Positions 9,517 through 18,787 of a DNA stretch of 64,000 nucleotides are shown piece after piece. Location of the stretch: positions 62,001 through 126,000 of the forward strand of contig NZ_FKBS01000007.1 in the NCBI RefSeq assembly GCF_900078315.1, read 5' to 3'. The notes under the pieces were generated by a model. The model saw only the letters and a program-made list of their open reading frames with translations, was not told the DNA's origin and did no database searches. The stretch comes from Bordetella ansorpii. Its GTDB lineage: Bacteria; Pseudomonadota; Gammaproteobacteria; Burkholderiales; Burkholderiaceae_B. Numbering within the stretch: position 1 is the stretch's first letter; each line of letters starts with the position of its first letter. The translations under genes and the position numbers were made by a program.

Positions 9517-10737
9517 TTGATGATAGCGCACATGATGGACGAACTGAACTTACACACAGAAATGGCACGAGAGGCGGCACGGCCGGCTTTAGAGGTCAGC
9601 AGCGTCAGGCCCGTGTTTGCTCGCTTGGGTCCAGTCAAGAAGCTATCTTACGGACCATCGAATACAGGAAATTTTTTGGTGCATGGTGAGAACGTCTCCG
9701 TCATGAAGAGCATGAACGCTTGGCTTAGCGGCCGGGTGAAGTGTGCCTATCTCGACCCACCTTATCGGACCGGTGAGCGCTTTACGCACTATGACGATGA
9801 TGCCACGCACGAGGAGTGGCTTCGCGATGTGACGGCTCGCGTCCGCCATGTGTGGGAATTGTTGGCCGAGGATGGGAGCGTCTGGATTTCCATCGATGAC
9901 CGAGAGGTTCATTATCTGAAAGTCGCGCTCGACCGAGTCGTTGGCCGTGAAAATTTCATAACGACTATCATCTGGCAGCAGCGTACGACTCGAGAAAACC
10001 GAAAGGTATTCTCAAACAACCATGAATACTTGTTGGTCTACGCGAAGAATCCGCGCAGATTCAGCCGGACCCGTAATGGCTTGGCGTTGACGGACGATAT
10101 TCGGGGGCGTTACGTGAATCACGATAATGACCCAAGAGGGTTGTGGCAGTCGGTTTCAGCGAACGTGCAGGCAGGGCACGCTGTCGCGTCCCAGTTCTAT
10201 ACTATTACTGCGCCAAACGGCCGAAAGCATGTACCACCCAATGGCCGCTGCTGGGTGTACAACCAGTGCCGGATGGAATTGGAGATCGCGCAAGGTAACG
10301 TCTGGTTCGGAAAAGATGGAAATGGGGTGCCGCGGCTCAAAAAGTTCCTGAGTAGCGGGGGCAGAGGCGTAACGCCTGAAACCCTATGGTTCGCAGACGA
10401 CGTTGGCACCAATGACCATGCTAAAAAGCATATTCATGCTATGTTCCCTGGGGACCCGCCTTTCGACACTCCGAAGCCCGAAGCCTTAATTTTGAGGGTC
10501 CTGCATATTGGGAGTGACCCTGGCGATTTAGTTTTTGACCCGTACTTGGGTTCTGGAACGACGAGTGCCGTAGCAATGAAGATTGGCCGACGTTTCGTTG
10601 GTATCGAATCCGGTGAGCACGCCGCGAGCATCGCGGCTGCGCGGATGAAGATGGTTATCGACGGCGAGTGTGGTGGAATTTCGAAAGACGTTGACTGGCA
10701 AGGCGGAGGCGGTTTCGACTTTTTGCGATACAGGTAA
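9517..10737 (+). CDS. Site-specific DNA methyltransferase, beta class (N6-adenine type)
   Basis: About 406 residues. DPPY (residues 80-83) comes before the AdoMet motif DPYLGSGTTSAVA (341 onward), the beta-class order seen in type III Mod and many type II enzymes; DPPY favours adenine as target. The middle (about 150-310) is the likely target-recognition region. Start codons are ambiguous: TTG 9517, ATG 9520, ATG 9532 and ATG 9535 all lie in frame with weak ribosome-binding sites. Two unlike methyltransferases beside one nuclease suggest an asymmetric recognition site whose two strands need separate enzymes, as known for type IIS systems such as BfiI. Confidence 0.87.
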   Translation: MMIAHMMDELNLHTEMAREAARPALEVSSVRPVFARLGPVKKLSYGPSNTGNFLVHGENVSVMKSMNAWLSGRVKCAYLDPPYRTGERFTHYDDDATHEEWLRDVTARVRHVWELLAEDGSVWISIDDREVHYLKVALDRVVGRENFITTIIWQQRTTRENRKVFSNNHEYLLVYAKNPRRFSRTRNGLALTDDIRGRYVNHDNDPRGLWQSVSANVQAGHAVASQFYTITAPNGRKHVPPNGRCWVYNQCRMELEIAQGNVWFGKDGNGVPRLKKFLSSGGRGVTPETLWFADDVGTNDHAKKHIHAMFPGDPPFDTPKPEALILRVLHIGSDPGDLVFDPYLGSGTTSAVAMKIGRRFVGIESGEHAASIAAARMKMVIDGECGGISKDVDWQGGGGFDFLRYR

Positions 10738-11204
10738 TGGCGGGCCGACTTAATTTGCCACCCGTTTGGAATAGCCACCGGCTATGCGGCGTCTGACAGC
10801 CAAATCGCATTCAATGCGGCGACGGAGCACTCCAGTTGAGGTACTTGAGCAGGACCGTTTAGCTGGTACGCAACTCATCAATGCCGTAATACTGACGGGC
10901 AACGCCGCGGACTGTTAGGTTGGAGTAGTAGGGCCGGAGGTGAATCGGCTCGGTTTGTGATTGACGACGCAACCTCATTGTAACGGTAGCATCGCTGACC
11001 TCCGACAACCGAAAAATTCTTCTTGAGTTTCGAATTTCAACATTTCGCGCTGCTCCTATGTAGGATGGCGGGGGGAGTGTTTAACCAAAGCTTGACCAAG
11101 GAAAGCAGAAATCGACCGAAAAAGACTCAAAGCGCAGTTGCCCACTGGATGGCTGCCGCTGAAATTCATTGATAGACTGCACTTTCGCCTTTATTTGGGT
11201 GCGA
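10738..11204. other. Non-coding right end of the island
   Basis: No convincing gene. The one recognisable element is GTTTAACCAAAGCTTGACC at 11079-11097, which matches 17 of 19 bases of the integrase 3' end at 5321-5339 (on the minus strand both read V-K-F/L-W-S/L-N). This suggests a second recombinase fragment near attR. The rest is moderately AT-rich with no obvious hairpin or promoter. Confidence 0.6.
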
Positions 11205-11257
11205 GACTCTTAATCCGTAGGTCGAGTGTTCGAGCCAATCACAACCCACCAGAATTC
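11205..11257 (+). repeat. Right attachment site (displaced tRNA-Lys 3' half)
   Basis: 53-bp copy of 5209-5261 with one difference (A at 11238 for C). The change would break a T-stem pair (GAGTG against CAATC), which is tolerated because no tRNA 5' half precedes this copy. It marks the right boundary of the island. Confidence 0.92.
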
Positions 11258-11274
11258 TCTAGTATCAAGCGCTT

Positions 11275-11300
11275 AGCCCACCGGCAACGTTGGGCTTTTT
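11275..11300 (+). terminator. Original tRNA-Lys terminator, now stranded by the island
   Basis: AGCCCA / TGGGCT stem around CCGGCAACGT, followed by TTTT. It sits about 18 bp past attR, just where the terminator of the uninterrupted tRNA-Lys gene would be. Confidence 0.65.
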
Positions 11301-11493
11301 GCGTTCTGGGAATTTCGACCGCACTTCGGTGCTCTGACGGACTCTGGCAGCGCTCTTCGAACACTGTTGCACAATAATTTCCGCCTCCATTTGCTGGTAA
11401 TTCGGCGAAACGTGAGCAGGCGTGCGAGGCGGACCAGCGGCGTCCGTGCGCGCGGCGCGCCAGGCACCGCTTCAGCGGAAACGTCAGTAGCGT

Positions 11494-12218
11494 TTATCTG
11501 GCCGGCAACATCCGGCGCAACGCGGCGAAGAACAGGTCGGACTGCATCCGTTCTCCCTTGATCTGTGCTGCCGTGCGCCGCGCCAGCGCCATGTCCGCGA
11601 TGGGCCGCAGCGCACTGCCGGCGGAAGCCGCCAGGACCTGCTGCCGCGCCGCGCGTTCCAGGAAATAGAGGTCGTCGTAGGCATGAGCCAACGACTCGCC
11701 GGCAACGATCACACCGTGGTTGCCCAGGAAGGCGACGTCCTTGTCCCGCATGGGGCGATGCGCTCGCCTTCACTGTGGTCCAGGGCCAGCCCATTGTAGG
11801 TACGGTCGACCGCGATGCGGTCCATGAAGCGCAGGGCATTCTGGCTCAGCAGGGGATCGATGGCGCCAGCCTCGGTCAGCGTCAGGCAACTGGCGTAGGG
11901 CATGTGGGTGTGCAGCACGACCTTGTGGCCGGCTATCCGGTGCACCGCTGCATGAATGAACAGGGCGGAGGGTTCGACGTCGTGCCGGCCTTCCAGCACG
12001 GCGCCGTCCGCGTCCACCAGCAGGATGTCGTCGGCCTGGATCTCGCTCCAGTGCAGGCCGCGCGGATTGAGCAGGAACCGGCTGTCGTCCACCGCCACGC
12101 TGAAGTGATTGCAGACGCCCTCCGAAAAATCGTGGAAGGCGGCGGCGCGCAGCGCCAGCGCCAGGTCGTCGCGCAGTGCATGCGTGGTGGGGTCCAGGGG
12201 CTTTGAGGGCGTTTTCAT
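11494..12218 (-). pseudogene. Class II aldolase/adducin-family protein, frameshifted
   Basis: Two reading frames together make one class II (zinc) aldolase-like protein. The upstream part runs from ATG 12218 (MKTPSKPLDP) through NHFSVAVDD, LLNPRGLHWSEI and VVLHTHMPYAS, whose HTH supplies two zinc ligands. The downstream part, in a shifted frame from about 11751, reads MRDKDVAFLGNHGVIVAGES, with the third zinc-ligand His region, to the stop at 11494. The break lies at the C-run near 11752-11756 in the context ERIA / MRDKD. If the frameshift is real, the C-terminal third is lost and the enzyme is dead; a one-base sequencing error would equally explain it. The substrate is unknown. Confidence 0.75.
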
Positions 12219-13037
12219 ATCGAGGTGTCCTGGCTTGCGTGAAAGTGCGCTCGCCGCAGGGCAGGGCGCGGGAAGGTGATCGACACCCACGTGGCGGATG
12301 GACCGGCGCCCGATCCGCGCAGCGGCATGTCCGGGGCCCGATATCTGTCAAAAAATTGGGGTGCCGTATTGCCGGCTCTTCATGACGGCCCGGTTAACCG
12401 TGGAGAATTGACACGATTTAAAACCTATAAAAATAAGTTTATGCCCACTACTTTTTTGATGTTTGTGTAATGAGTGTAATTCTTTGCCCCCCACGCTCCC
12501 CGTGCCACTGGTAAACCCTGATTCATCTTCACAGCAATAAAAATCTTTAGAAAGAATATTGCCTGTCTTTGCGCCTAGGATTCGTTCGCCGAGGTCCTGG
12601 CAGCCCAACGGTTGGATGGCGTTGCGCCGTCCAAAAATTTTTTGGGCGACATGCTGGAGGCCGGGCGGATTCCCGCACATGAAATTGTTTCTGGTTGTAT
12701 GCGGCGATCCTCCTCTCGCGCCTGCGGGCACGACGACAAAGCAGTGAGGTACCAGTGGTGAAGCACAACGCAGTTTCCGGCCCGAAGCAAACGGGCCTAT
12801 CCGTAGCCGGGGCGCTTTGCGAGCGTCTCGATGCCATCGGTCTGGACGTCGACCAACGACGTATAGCGCGCCTGAAACAGGTGACGATTGGACGGGCCAT
12901 CTCGAGCCCGATGTACGCAAGCCGAAGCTAGCCGGCCCCCGAAGACTCGGGCGCCTGGCGGCGCTCGGACACTGTCCGATCTCCGTTACTGAACTCTCCG
13001 GGTTCAGCCCGTCAATCCACCTTATCTAGGACTCTGA
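12219..13037. other. 819-bp AT-rich leader before the polysaccharide locus
   Basis: No gene I can support. The stretch at about 12410-12560 is strikingly AT-rich for this genome (ACGATTTAAAACCTATAAAA and neighbours), and the region as a whole lies immediately upstream of a 12-kb co-directional operon. It probably holds the operon's promoter(s) and regulatory sites. A GTG-started 57-codon frame at 12761-12931 has weak codon bias and no recognisable product. Confidence 0.5.
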
Positions 13038-15518
13038 ATGGCTGATTTCACGATCGCTCCGATTGGCACTTGCCGCATCCATAACCCGCTGCGCGAAGCG
13101 GTTTCGCGCTTCCCGATCAAGCTGGAGCTCGGGCGCAACTATGGATTCGTCCACACCAGCTCCGAGGCCCTGCAGCAGGTGCGTTTCATGTACGACCAGT
13201 GCGAGATTCCCGCCGACGTACAGCGCCTGGTGTTCCGCCCCTCGAATGGCGGCAAGGCCCGCAACGCCGCGCACAAGCCGGCGAGCCTCTACGTGGTCGA
13301 AGTTTCGTCGCGCAAGCTGCTGACCATCGACGGCTACCCCATCCAATCCAATTACCTGATGCGCCACTTCAGCGAGTTCTTCGCCGACCGCGCGCGCGCC
13401 AGGACGTTCTGGTCGATGTCCACCGCCGACAAACTGGCAGAGCGTCGCGCGCTGCTGAATCAGGATCCGGTGTTCAAGAGCCTGTCCGCGCAAGACCAGG
13501 ACCTGTTGGCGCGCATCGTCAAGCGCGATCTCTCGGATGACGAGATCGCCAACGAAATGCGGCAGCTCGTCGAACTGCTGGGCAAGGACAAGGTGGTGTT
13601 CGTCACGCACGTCAACGCCCTGGCCGAGGACAATGCGCCCATCGAGTCCCGCCAGCACCTGATCGCCACCGTGGCCGATGCCGCGCAGCGCCTGGGCGTG
13701 CCGTGCTACGACCCGACGCCGCTGATGAGCAGGATCGGCCAGGCCGAGGCCATGGAAGAGGGCGGACTCGACCTGACGCATTACACGGCGCTGTTCTCGG
13801 ATCGGCTGGGCGCCGAGTGGTTCAAGACTTACGTGCGTCCGAAGATCAGCACCTCGGTGCCGCAGCCCGTGGCCGCCAAACTGTCCGGCGACGAAACCGC
13901 CGAGAGCATCGAGAGGATCTGGGAGGCGGGCGAGCTGCGCGATGCCTCGCAGCGTGCGCGCGCCGTCCTGCGCCGCCATCCGGGCCTGCCCGAGCACGTC
14001 GTGCTGCTGGCGCGCATGCAGTCGGAACTGGGCGCCTACGAAGAAGCGATCGCGATGCTGGAAGGCGCCGGCGGCGTCGTGGCGTCCGGCAGCAAGGCCG
14101 AGCAGATCCTGATGCGCAGCCAGTTCAAGCTGGGCCGCTATGACGTGGCCTACTCGCTGTCGGCCGGCCTGCTGGGCGACGAGAAAGAGACGCCGGAAAT
14201 CGTGCGCGTGGCGGCCATCTCCGCCGCGCAGCTCGGCTACGCCGACGAGGCCCTTGGCAACTGGAAGCAGCTGTTCCGCATTCCGTCCACCGATCCGGCC
14301 TGGGCGCACGAAGCCGCCGACACGGTGCTGGCCATGCTGCAGGCCAGCGGCGACATGCAGGCGGTGCTGCGCTGGGTGGACGAGGTGCGCGCCTCGTTGC
14401 CGTCGCATGGCCGCAGTTTCGCCGTGCTGTGGCGTGACCGCCTGATCGCGGGCGACCGCGGCGCGCTGCGCGCCCTGGCCGCAGAATCCCCCATGCTGGC
14501 CGATGCCGAGGCGCTGGAGCTGGTGCAGGAAGCCTCGTGGCGCGGTTGCCTGGTCGCGGCCGCGGCGCTGGCCGTGTCGTGCAACCTGCTCAAGAGCGAG
14601 CAGGAAGAGATCCGCGGATGGCTGCAGGCGCAGTCGGCGGCCTGGGCCGAGGAAGGCGCCCGTGCGATGGAGGAGAACCGCTTGCGCGATGCCGCCGAGC
14701 GTATCTGCGCGCACCGCAAGCTCGATCCGGATGCGCTGGCCGGGGCCCGCGCGCAGCGGGCCTTCGAGCGCGCGATGCGGGTGGCCGTGCGCGCCGCGCT
14801 GGTGGCGGGCAACCACAAGGAAGTCATCGAACTGACGGACATCGCCCTGGACGCGCAGGTCGATTTCCCCGACCTGGACGCCATGCGTGGCCGCGCCGCG
14901 GACGCGCTGGGCGATACCAAGACCGCGATGCGTCACCTGGGGCGCGCCGTCTCCGACGATGCCGCCCAGTTCAGCACCCGCCTGTACTTTGCCCGCGTGG
15001 CCTTCAACGGCGGCTGGTTCGGCGAAGCCATCGATGCCTACACCGCGGTGCGCGACCACGCATCGGCCGACCAGAGCGCACGGGAAGAAGCCGAGCGCCA
15101 ACTGGGCCGCCTGGGCGCCCGGTCGATCCGCGCGGCACGCCAGTTCCTGTCCGAAGGCAACTACGACGCCGCATGGCAACTGCTCGATCGCATCGAGCAA
15201 TCGTGGCCGCAGATGCAGGAAGTCGCGCACGAGAAGCGCCGCGTTCTTGCCGTGCTGTATGCCGAAGTCCGCGCCCTGGACCCGGCCAGCACCAGCGAGC
15301 GCCTTGCCGTGGGCGAGAAGATCCTGCAGCTCGCGCCGACCGATCTCATCGGCCTGCGCACCGCGGCCGTCGGCGCGATGCGGCTGCATCTGTTCGAGAA
15401 GGCCCTGCCCTACTGGCAACAGTTGCGCCAACAGTCGGACAACCCAGAACAGTTCGACCACTACATCCATCGTTGCCAGGTCTGGATCGAGAAGGCCAAT
15501 CGCAGGAGAGCGGCATGA
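13038..15518 (+). CDS. Polysaccharide-locus protein: SGNH/GSCFA-like N-terminus plus TPR-like repeats
   Basis: 826 residues, first gene of the surface-polysaccharide operon. The N-terminal ~290 residues begin IAPIGTCRIHNPLR, like the GxCR/GSC start of SGNH/GSCFA-type hydrolase or O-acyl-transferase domains, and contain FVTHVNALAEDN later. I do not see a full catalytic triad, so enzyme activity is uncertain. From about residue 300 onward the protein is a continuous run of paired helices typical of tetratricopeptide repeats (for example LARMQSELGAYEEAIAMLE and AISAAQLGYADEALGNWKQ). No signal peptide is visible, so it is probably cytoplasmic. It overlaps the next gene by 4 bp (ATGA), which suggests coupled translation. 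It may act in polymer modification or scaffold the assembly machine. Confidence 0.65.
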   Translation: MADFTIAPIGTCRIHNPLREAVSRFPIKLELGRNYGFVHTSSEALQQVRFMYDQCEIPADVQRLVFRPSNGGKARNAAHKPASLYVVEVSSRKLLTIDGYPIQSNYLMRHFSEFFADRARARTFWSMSTADKLAERRALLNQDPVFKSLSAQDQDLLARIVKRDLSDDEIANEMRQLVELLGKDKVVFVTHVNALAEDNAPIESRQHLIATVADAAQRLGVPCYDPTPLMSRIGQAEAMEEGGLDLTHYTALFSDRLGAEWFKTYVRPKISTSVPQPVAAKLSGDETAESIERIWEAGELRDASQRARAVLRRHPGLPEHVVLLARMQSELGAYEEAIAMLEGAGGVVASGSKAEQILMRSQFKLGRYDVAYSLSAGLLGDEKETPEIVRVAAISAAQLGYADEALGNWKQLFRIPSTDPAWAHEAADTVLAMLQASGDMQAVLRWVDEVRASLPSHGRSFAVLWRDRLIAGDRGALRALAAESPMLADAEALELVQEASWRGCLVAAAALAVSCNLLKSEQEEIRGWLQAQSAAWAEEGARAMEENRLRDAAERICAHRKLDPDALAGARAQRAFERAMRVAVRAALVAGNHKEVIELTDIALDAQVDFPDLDAMRGRAADALGDTKTAMRHLGRAVSDDAAQFSTRLYFARVAFNGGWFGEAIDAYTAVRDHASADQSAREEAERQLGRLGARSIRAARQFLSEGNYDAAWQLLDRIEQSWPQMQEVAHEKRRVLAVLYAEVRALDPASTSERLAVGEKILQLAPTDLIGLRTAAVGAMRLHLFEKALPYWQQLRQQSDNPEQFDHYIHRCQVWIEKANRRRAA

Positions 15519-17572
15519 CGACGCATCTACAGGATACGGCGCACGAAGTGGATGAGGCCTCCAACCTCGAATGGGTCCAGGCCCAACTGGAGGAGATCGT
15601 CGCCGCATCGGGCCGGGTGCTGCTTGCGCAGGAGAACCTGCCGCGCGCCCAGGCGCTGGCCGCGGATCACCTGCAGGACCCGAAGGTGCGCTTTCTCTTG
15701 CTGCGCCTGAAGGAGACGGCTGGCCAGAACGAGGGCATGGCCGAGCAGTGGTCGGAACTGTTGCGCCAGTGCCCGGGCGACCTGCAGATCGTGCGCTACT
15801 GCGCGACCCGGCTGGTCAAGGACCGCAACCTGGACGATGCGCTGGCGCTGATCGACCGGCACATTCCGAAGACGACGCGCAAGCCGGACAGGCTGTTCGC
15901 GCGCGCCAAGCTGCTGGGCGACATCCGTGCGTATGAGCAGTCCGATGCGCTGTTCCGCCGCCTGATCGCGCGCCATGACGACCGCAACGTGCGCATCGAG
16001 TTCGCCAAGCGCCTGCGCAAGCGCGGCCTGCTGCTGGATGCGCACGAGGCGATCGCACCGGTGGCCGATCAACTGGCGCCGGGCAGCAAGGCGGCCGACC
16101 TGGCCGCCGCGCTGGCCGAGGACCATGCGTTTTTCCGCAGCTTCGAGTCGGAAGAGGAGCTGGCCGGCAAGGACATCAAGATCGTCTCGATGAAGCATGC
16201 GATCCTGCATTTCAAGGATCGCGAGATCGACGAAAAGGCGCCCGAGAATCCCGTCTCGATCGCGTTGGTCACCGGCAGCCTGGGGCCCGGCGGCGCCGAG
16301 CGCCAACTGACGCGCCTGGCCGGTGAGCTGCATCGCATGGCGTCGTCCGCCGACCAGCGGCCGTCCTTCATGCACGTGCGCCCCGAGAAGGTCGAGGTGC
16401 TGGTCAAGCAGCACACCGACACTTCGGGCGCCAAGAAGCAGGGCCTGGATTTCTTCCTGCCCATCCTGACCAAGGCGCAGATCCCGGTCACCGAGATCAA
16501 TGGCCTGCCGGCGATCTCGGCCTCGCACCAGCCAGCCGAAGATCCTCATCTGGCCCGCCTGCTGGAGCAGTTGCCGCCACCGGTGCACTATGGCGTGACG
16601 CGCCTGACGCCGATGCTGCGCGAGAATGCGTTCGACGTGGTGAGCCTCTGGCAGGACGGCACGTGCCTGTTCGGCGCGCTGGCCGCGCTGCTGGCCGGCG
16701 TGCCCACGATTCACCTGGTGTTCCGCGGCCTGCCGCCGAACATCCGCAAGGACCGTTTCCGCGAAGAGTACCCGGTGCTGTACCAGGCGCTGGCGCAGGT
16801 GCCGGGCGTGCACTTCGTCAGCAACAGCCACACGGCCGCGGTGGAATACGCGAAGTGGCTCGACATCCCGATCGAGCGCTTCCACATTCTCTACAACGGG
16901 GTGCCCGAGCTGAACACCGAGCCTTCCGAAGAGGATGAGCGAAAGTGGGAGGCCTTCAATGCCAGCACGGCCGACGCCACGGAAACCATTGGCGGCGTCT
17001 TCCGCCTGGAGCCCGACAAGCGGCCGCAGCTCTGGATCAAGCTCGCCGCGCAGTATCTGAAACGGCGTCCCCTGGCGCGCTTCTTCATCGTGGGCGATGG
17101 GCGGTTGCAGGACAACATGACGGCGCTGGCGCAGGAGCTGGGCGTGATGGACCGCTTCCTGTTCGTGGGCCTGTCCAAGCACGTGGGCTATTGGTACTCG
17201 CAGATGGACGTCAAGGTGCTGCTGTCCCGCTTCGAGGGCCTGCCGAACGTGCTGATCGAGGCGCAGCAGCTGGGCGTGCCGGTGGTCTCGACCCCGGCGG
17301 GCGGCGCGGGCGAATGCTTCGTGAAGAACGTGACGGGCCATCTGCTGGACAGCCTGGAGCATCCGGATCTGACCGAAGCGTGCGACAAGGTCGAGTCCAT
17401 CGTGGACATGGCGCGCGGCAACGACGTGTTGAAACAGCACAGCCGCCAGCGGGCCCGAGACCTGTTCTCGCTCAACGCCATGCTCGACAAGTTCCTGAGC
17501 CTGTGCGTGACCGTGCTGGGGGGCTCCGAGCAGGAAGAGGAGTTCATCGGCCTGCGGCCCATGCGCGCTTGA
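15515..17572 (+). CDS. TPR-linked GT4-family glycosyltransferase
   Basis: 685 residues. The N-terminal ~240 are helical TPR-like repeats resembling those of the preceding protein. The rest is a GT-B glycosyltransferase: N-terminal Rossmann start SIALVTGSLGPGGAERQLTRLA, and the family-4 signature SRFEGLPNVLIEAQQLGVPVV near the C-terminus, where the EGLPNVLIEA glutamate contacts the nucleotide-sugar donor. ATG 15515 follows AGGAGAG and overlaps the previous stop. This is the only recognisable glycosyltransferase in the locus, so it may build the repeat unit or prime the chain. Donor and linkage cannot be inferred. Confidence 0.85.
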   Translation: MTTHLQDTAHEVDEASNLEWVQAQLEEIVAASGRVLLAQENLPRAQALAADHLQDPKVRFLLLRLKETAGQNEGMAEQWSELLRQCPGDLQIVRYCATRLVKDRNLDDALALIDRHIPKTTRKPDRLFARAKLLGDIRAYEQSDALFRRLIARHDDRNVRIEFAKRLRKRGLLLDAHEAIAPVADQLAPGSKAADLAAALAEDHAFFRSFESEEELAGKDIKIVSMKHAILHFKDREIDEKAPENPVSIALVTGSLGPGGAERQLTRLAGELHRMASSADQRPSFMHVRPEKVEVLVKQHTDTSGAKKQGLDFFLPILTKAQIPVTEINGLPAISASHQPAEDPHLARLLEQLPPPVHYGVTRLTPMLRENAFDVVSLWQDGTCLFGALAALLAGVPTIHLVFRGLPPNIRKDRFREEYPVLYQALAQVPGVHFVSNSHTAAVEYAKWLDIPIERFHILYNGVPELNTEPSEEDERKWEAFNASTADATETIGGVFRLEPDKRPQLWIKLAAQYLKRRPLARFFIVGDGRLQDNMTALAQELGVMDRFLFVGLSKHVGYWYSQMDVKVLLSRFEGLPNVLIEAQQLGVPVVSTPAGGAGECFVKNVTGHLLDSLEHPDLTEACDKVESIVDMARGNDVLKQHSRQRARDLFSLNAMLDKFLSLCVTVLGGSEQEEEFIGLRPMRA

Positions 17573-17612
17573 TGGGGGCCTGAAGTTCGGGCGATCCACG
17601 ATCCTGGAAAAA

Positions 17613-18779
17613 ATGGATTCTATGCAAAAGAACGTTACGGCCTTCGGCCAGCAACGCAAGGCGGCACTGCTTCTGGCAGTGCTCGCCACGCTTACCGTGA
17701 CGGGGTGTACGTTGCCCCGCTCCGGTCCCATGATGGGCGACCTGACGGGCGCGCACGACGACAAGGATGTCGTGCTGATGTCGGTGTCGCCCGAACTCGT
17801 TCAGGCGAGCCGCATGCCGGCGGTCGAGAATTTTCCGGCGCACTACCGCGACCTGACGCAGGCGGGCTTCGATCGCCTGGTGCCCGGCGACGGCATCAAC
17901 GTCAAGGTCTGGGAGCGCGATGGCCTGGGGGTCTTCGCCGCCGACGCCACCGGTGTCAGCGACCTGGGCATCCACGAGATCGACCCCAAGGGCATGCTCT
18001 ACCTGCCCATCCTGGGCCGCTTCAAGGCCGCGGACCTGACGTTGGCGCAACTGCATGACGCCCTGGTGGCGCGCCTGAGCAAGCTGGTGGTCGCGTCGGA
18101 CGTGACGGTGACGCGCGCCGGCGAACGCGGGCAGATGGTGACGGTGCAGGGCAACCTGACCAAGCCCGGCATGTATCCCATCACGCAGACGTCGCAACGG
18201 CTGAGCAGTGCGCTGGCGATGGCCGCGCCGGTGCAGACCAATCCCGAGCAGCTCGTGATCTCGCTGCGCCGCGACAACAAGGTGGCGTCGGTGCGCCTGG
18301 CCGATATCTACAACAACCAGGACAACGACGTCCTGCTGCGCGCGGGGGACGTCATCACCGCGCACGAGGCGAAGGAGTACCTGACGGTGCTGGGCGCCGC
18401 CGGCAACCAGGGGCGCGTGTCCATCAGCAAGCGCAACTACACGGTGCTGGATGCCCTGGCGGACGCCAAGGGCCTGGACGACGCCACGGCGGATCCCCGT
18501 TCGGTATTCCTGTTCACGCCCGCCAAGGCCGGCGTGAACGGCAAGCCGGACACCGTGCCGGTCGTCTACCAGTTCGACCTGACGCGTCCCGAGCAGGTGG
18601 CGATGGCCCGCCAGTTCGCGGTGCGCGAAGGGGAAGCGATCTACATTTCCGATGCGACGTTCACCCAGGTGCAGAAGGTTCTGTCCGCATTCCGCTTCAG
18701 CATGAGCGCGGGCTTCAGCGCCACTCGGGCCATCGACAGCGGCTCTGGCGGCGGCAGCCAGGTCATAAACCAACAATAG
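17613..18779 (+). CDS. wza: Polysaccharide export outer-membrane lipoprotein, Wza/KpsD type
   Basis: 388 residues with a lipoprotein signal peptide (lipobox LTVTGC, Cys near residue 32). It shows the polysaccharide-export domain typical of OPX proteins: DRLVPGDGINVKVWERD, then IDPKGMLYLPILGRFKAADLTLAQL, followed by two SLBB-like segments (TVQGNLTKPGMY and TVLGAAGNQGRVS). OPX proteins form the channel that carries capsule across the periplasm and outer membrane, working with the KpsE-type co-polymerase encoded three genes downstream. ATG 17622 is an alternative start. The 40-bp gap after the glycosyltransferase fits one operon. Confidence 0.9.
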   Translation: MDSMQKNVTAFGQQRKAALLLAVLATLTVTGCTLPRSGPMMGDLTGAHDDKDVVLMSVSPELVQASRMPAVENFPAHYRDLTQAGFDRLVPGDGINVKVWERDGLGVFAADATGVSDLGIHEIDPKGMLYLPILGRFKAADLTLAQLHDALVARLSKLVVASDVTVTRAGERGQMVTVQGNLTKPGMYPITQTSQRLSSALAMAAPVQTNPEQLVISLRRDNKVASVRLADIYNNQDNDVLLRAGDVITAHEAKEYLTVLGAAGNQGRVSISKRNYTVLDALADAKGLDDATADPRSVFLFTPAKAGVNGKPDTVPVVYQFDLTRPEQVAMARQFAVREGEAIYISDATFTQVQKVLSAFRFSMSAGFSATRAIDSGSGGGSQVINQQ

Positions 18780-18787
18780 CGTGCCGG

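Noticed and set aside
12535-12600. Possible riboswitch or small RNA in the AT-rich leader
   Set aside because: I saw no stem set matching a known riboswitch class and no clear terminator.
12695-12931. Small open frames before the polysaccharide locus
   Set aside because: Weak codon bias, poor ribosome-binding sites and no recognisable product; treated as non-coding leader.
13026-15608. 860-codon minus-strand open frame opposite the SGNH/TPR gene
   Set aside because: A mirror of a long GC-rich gene with a His/Gln/Arg-rich translation and no domain; the plus-strand gene has the ribosome-binding site and coupling to the next gene.
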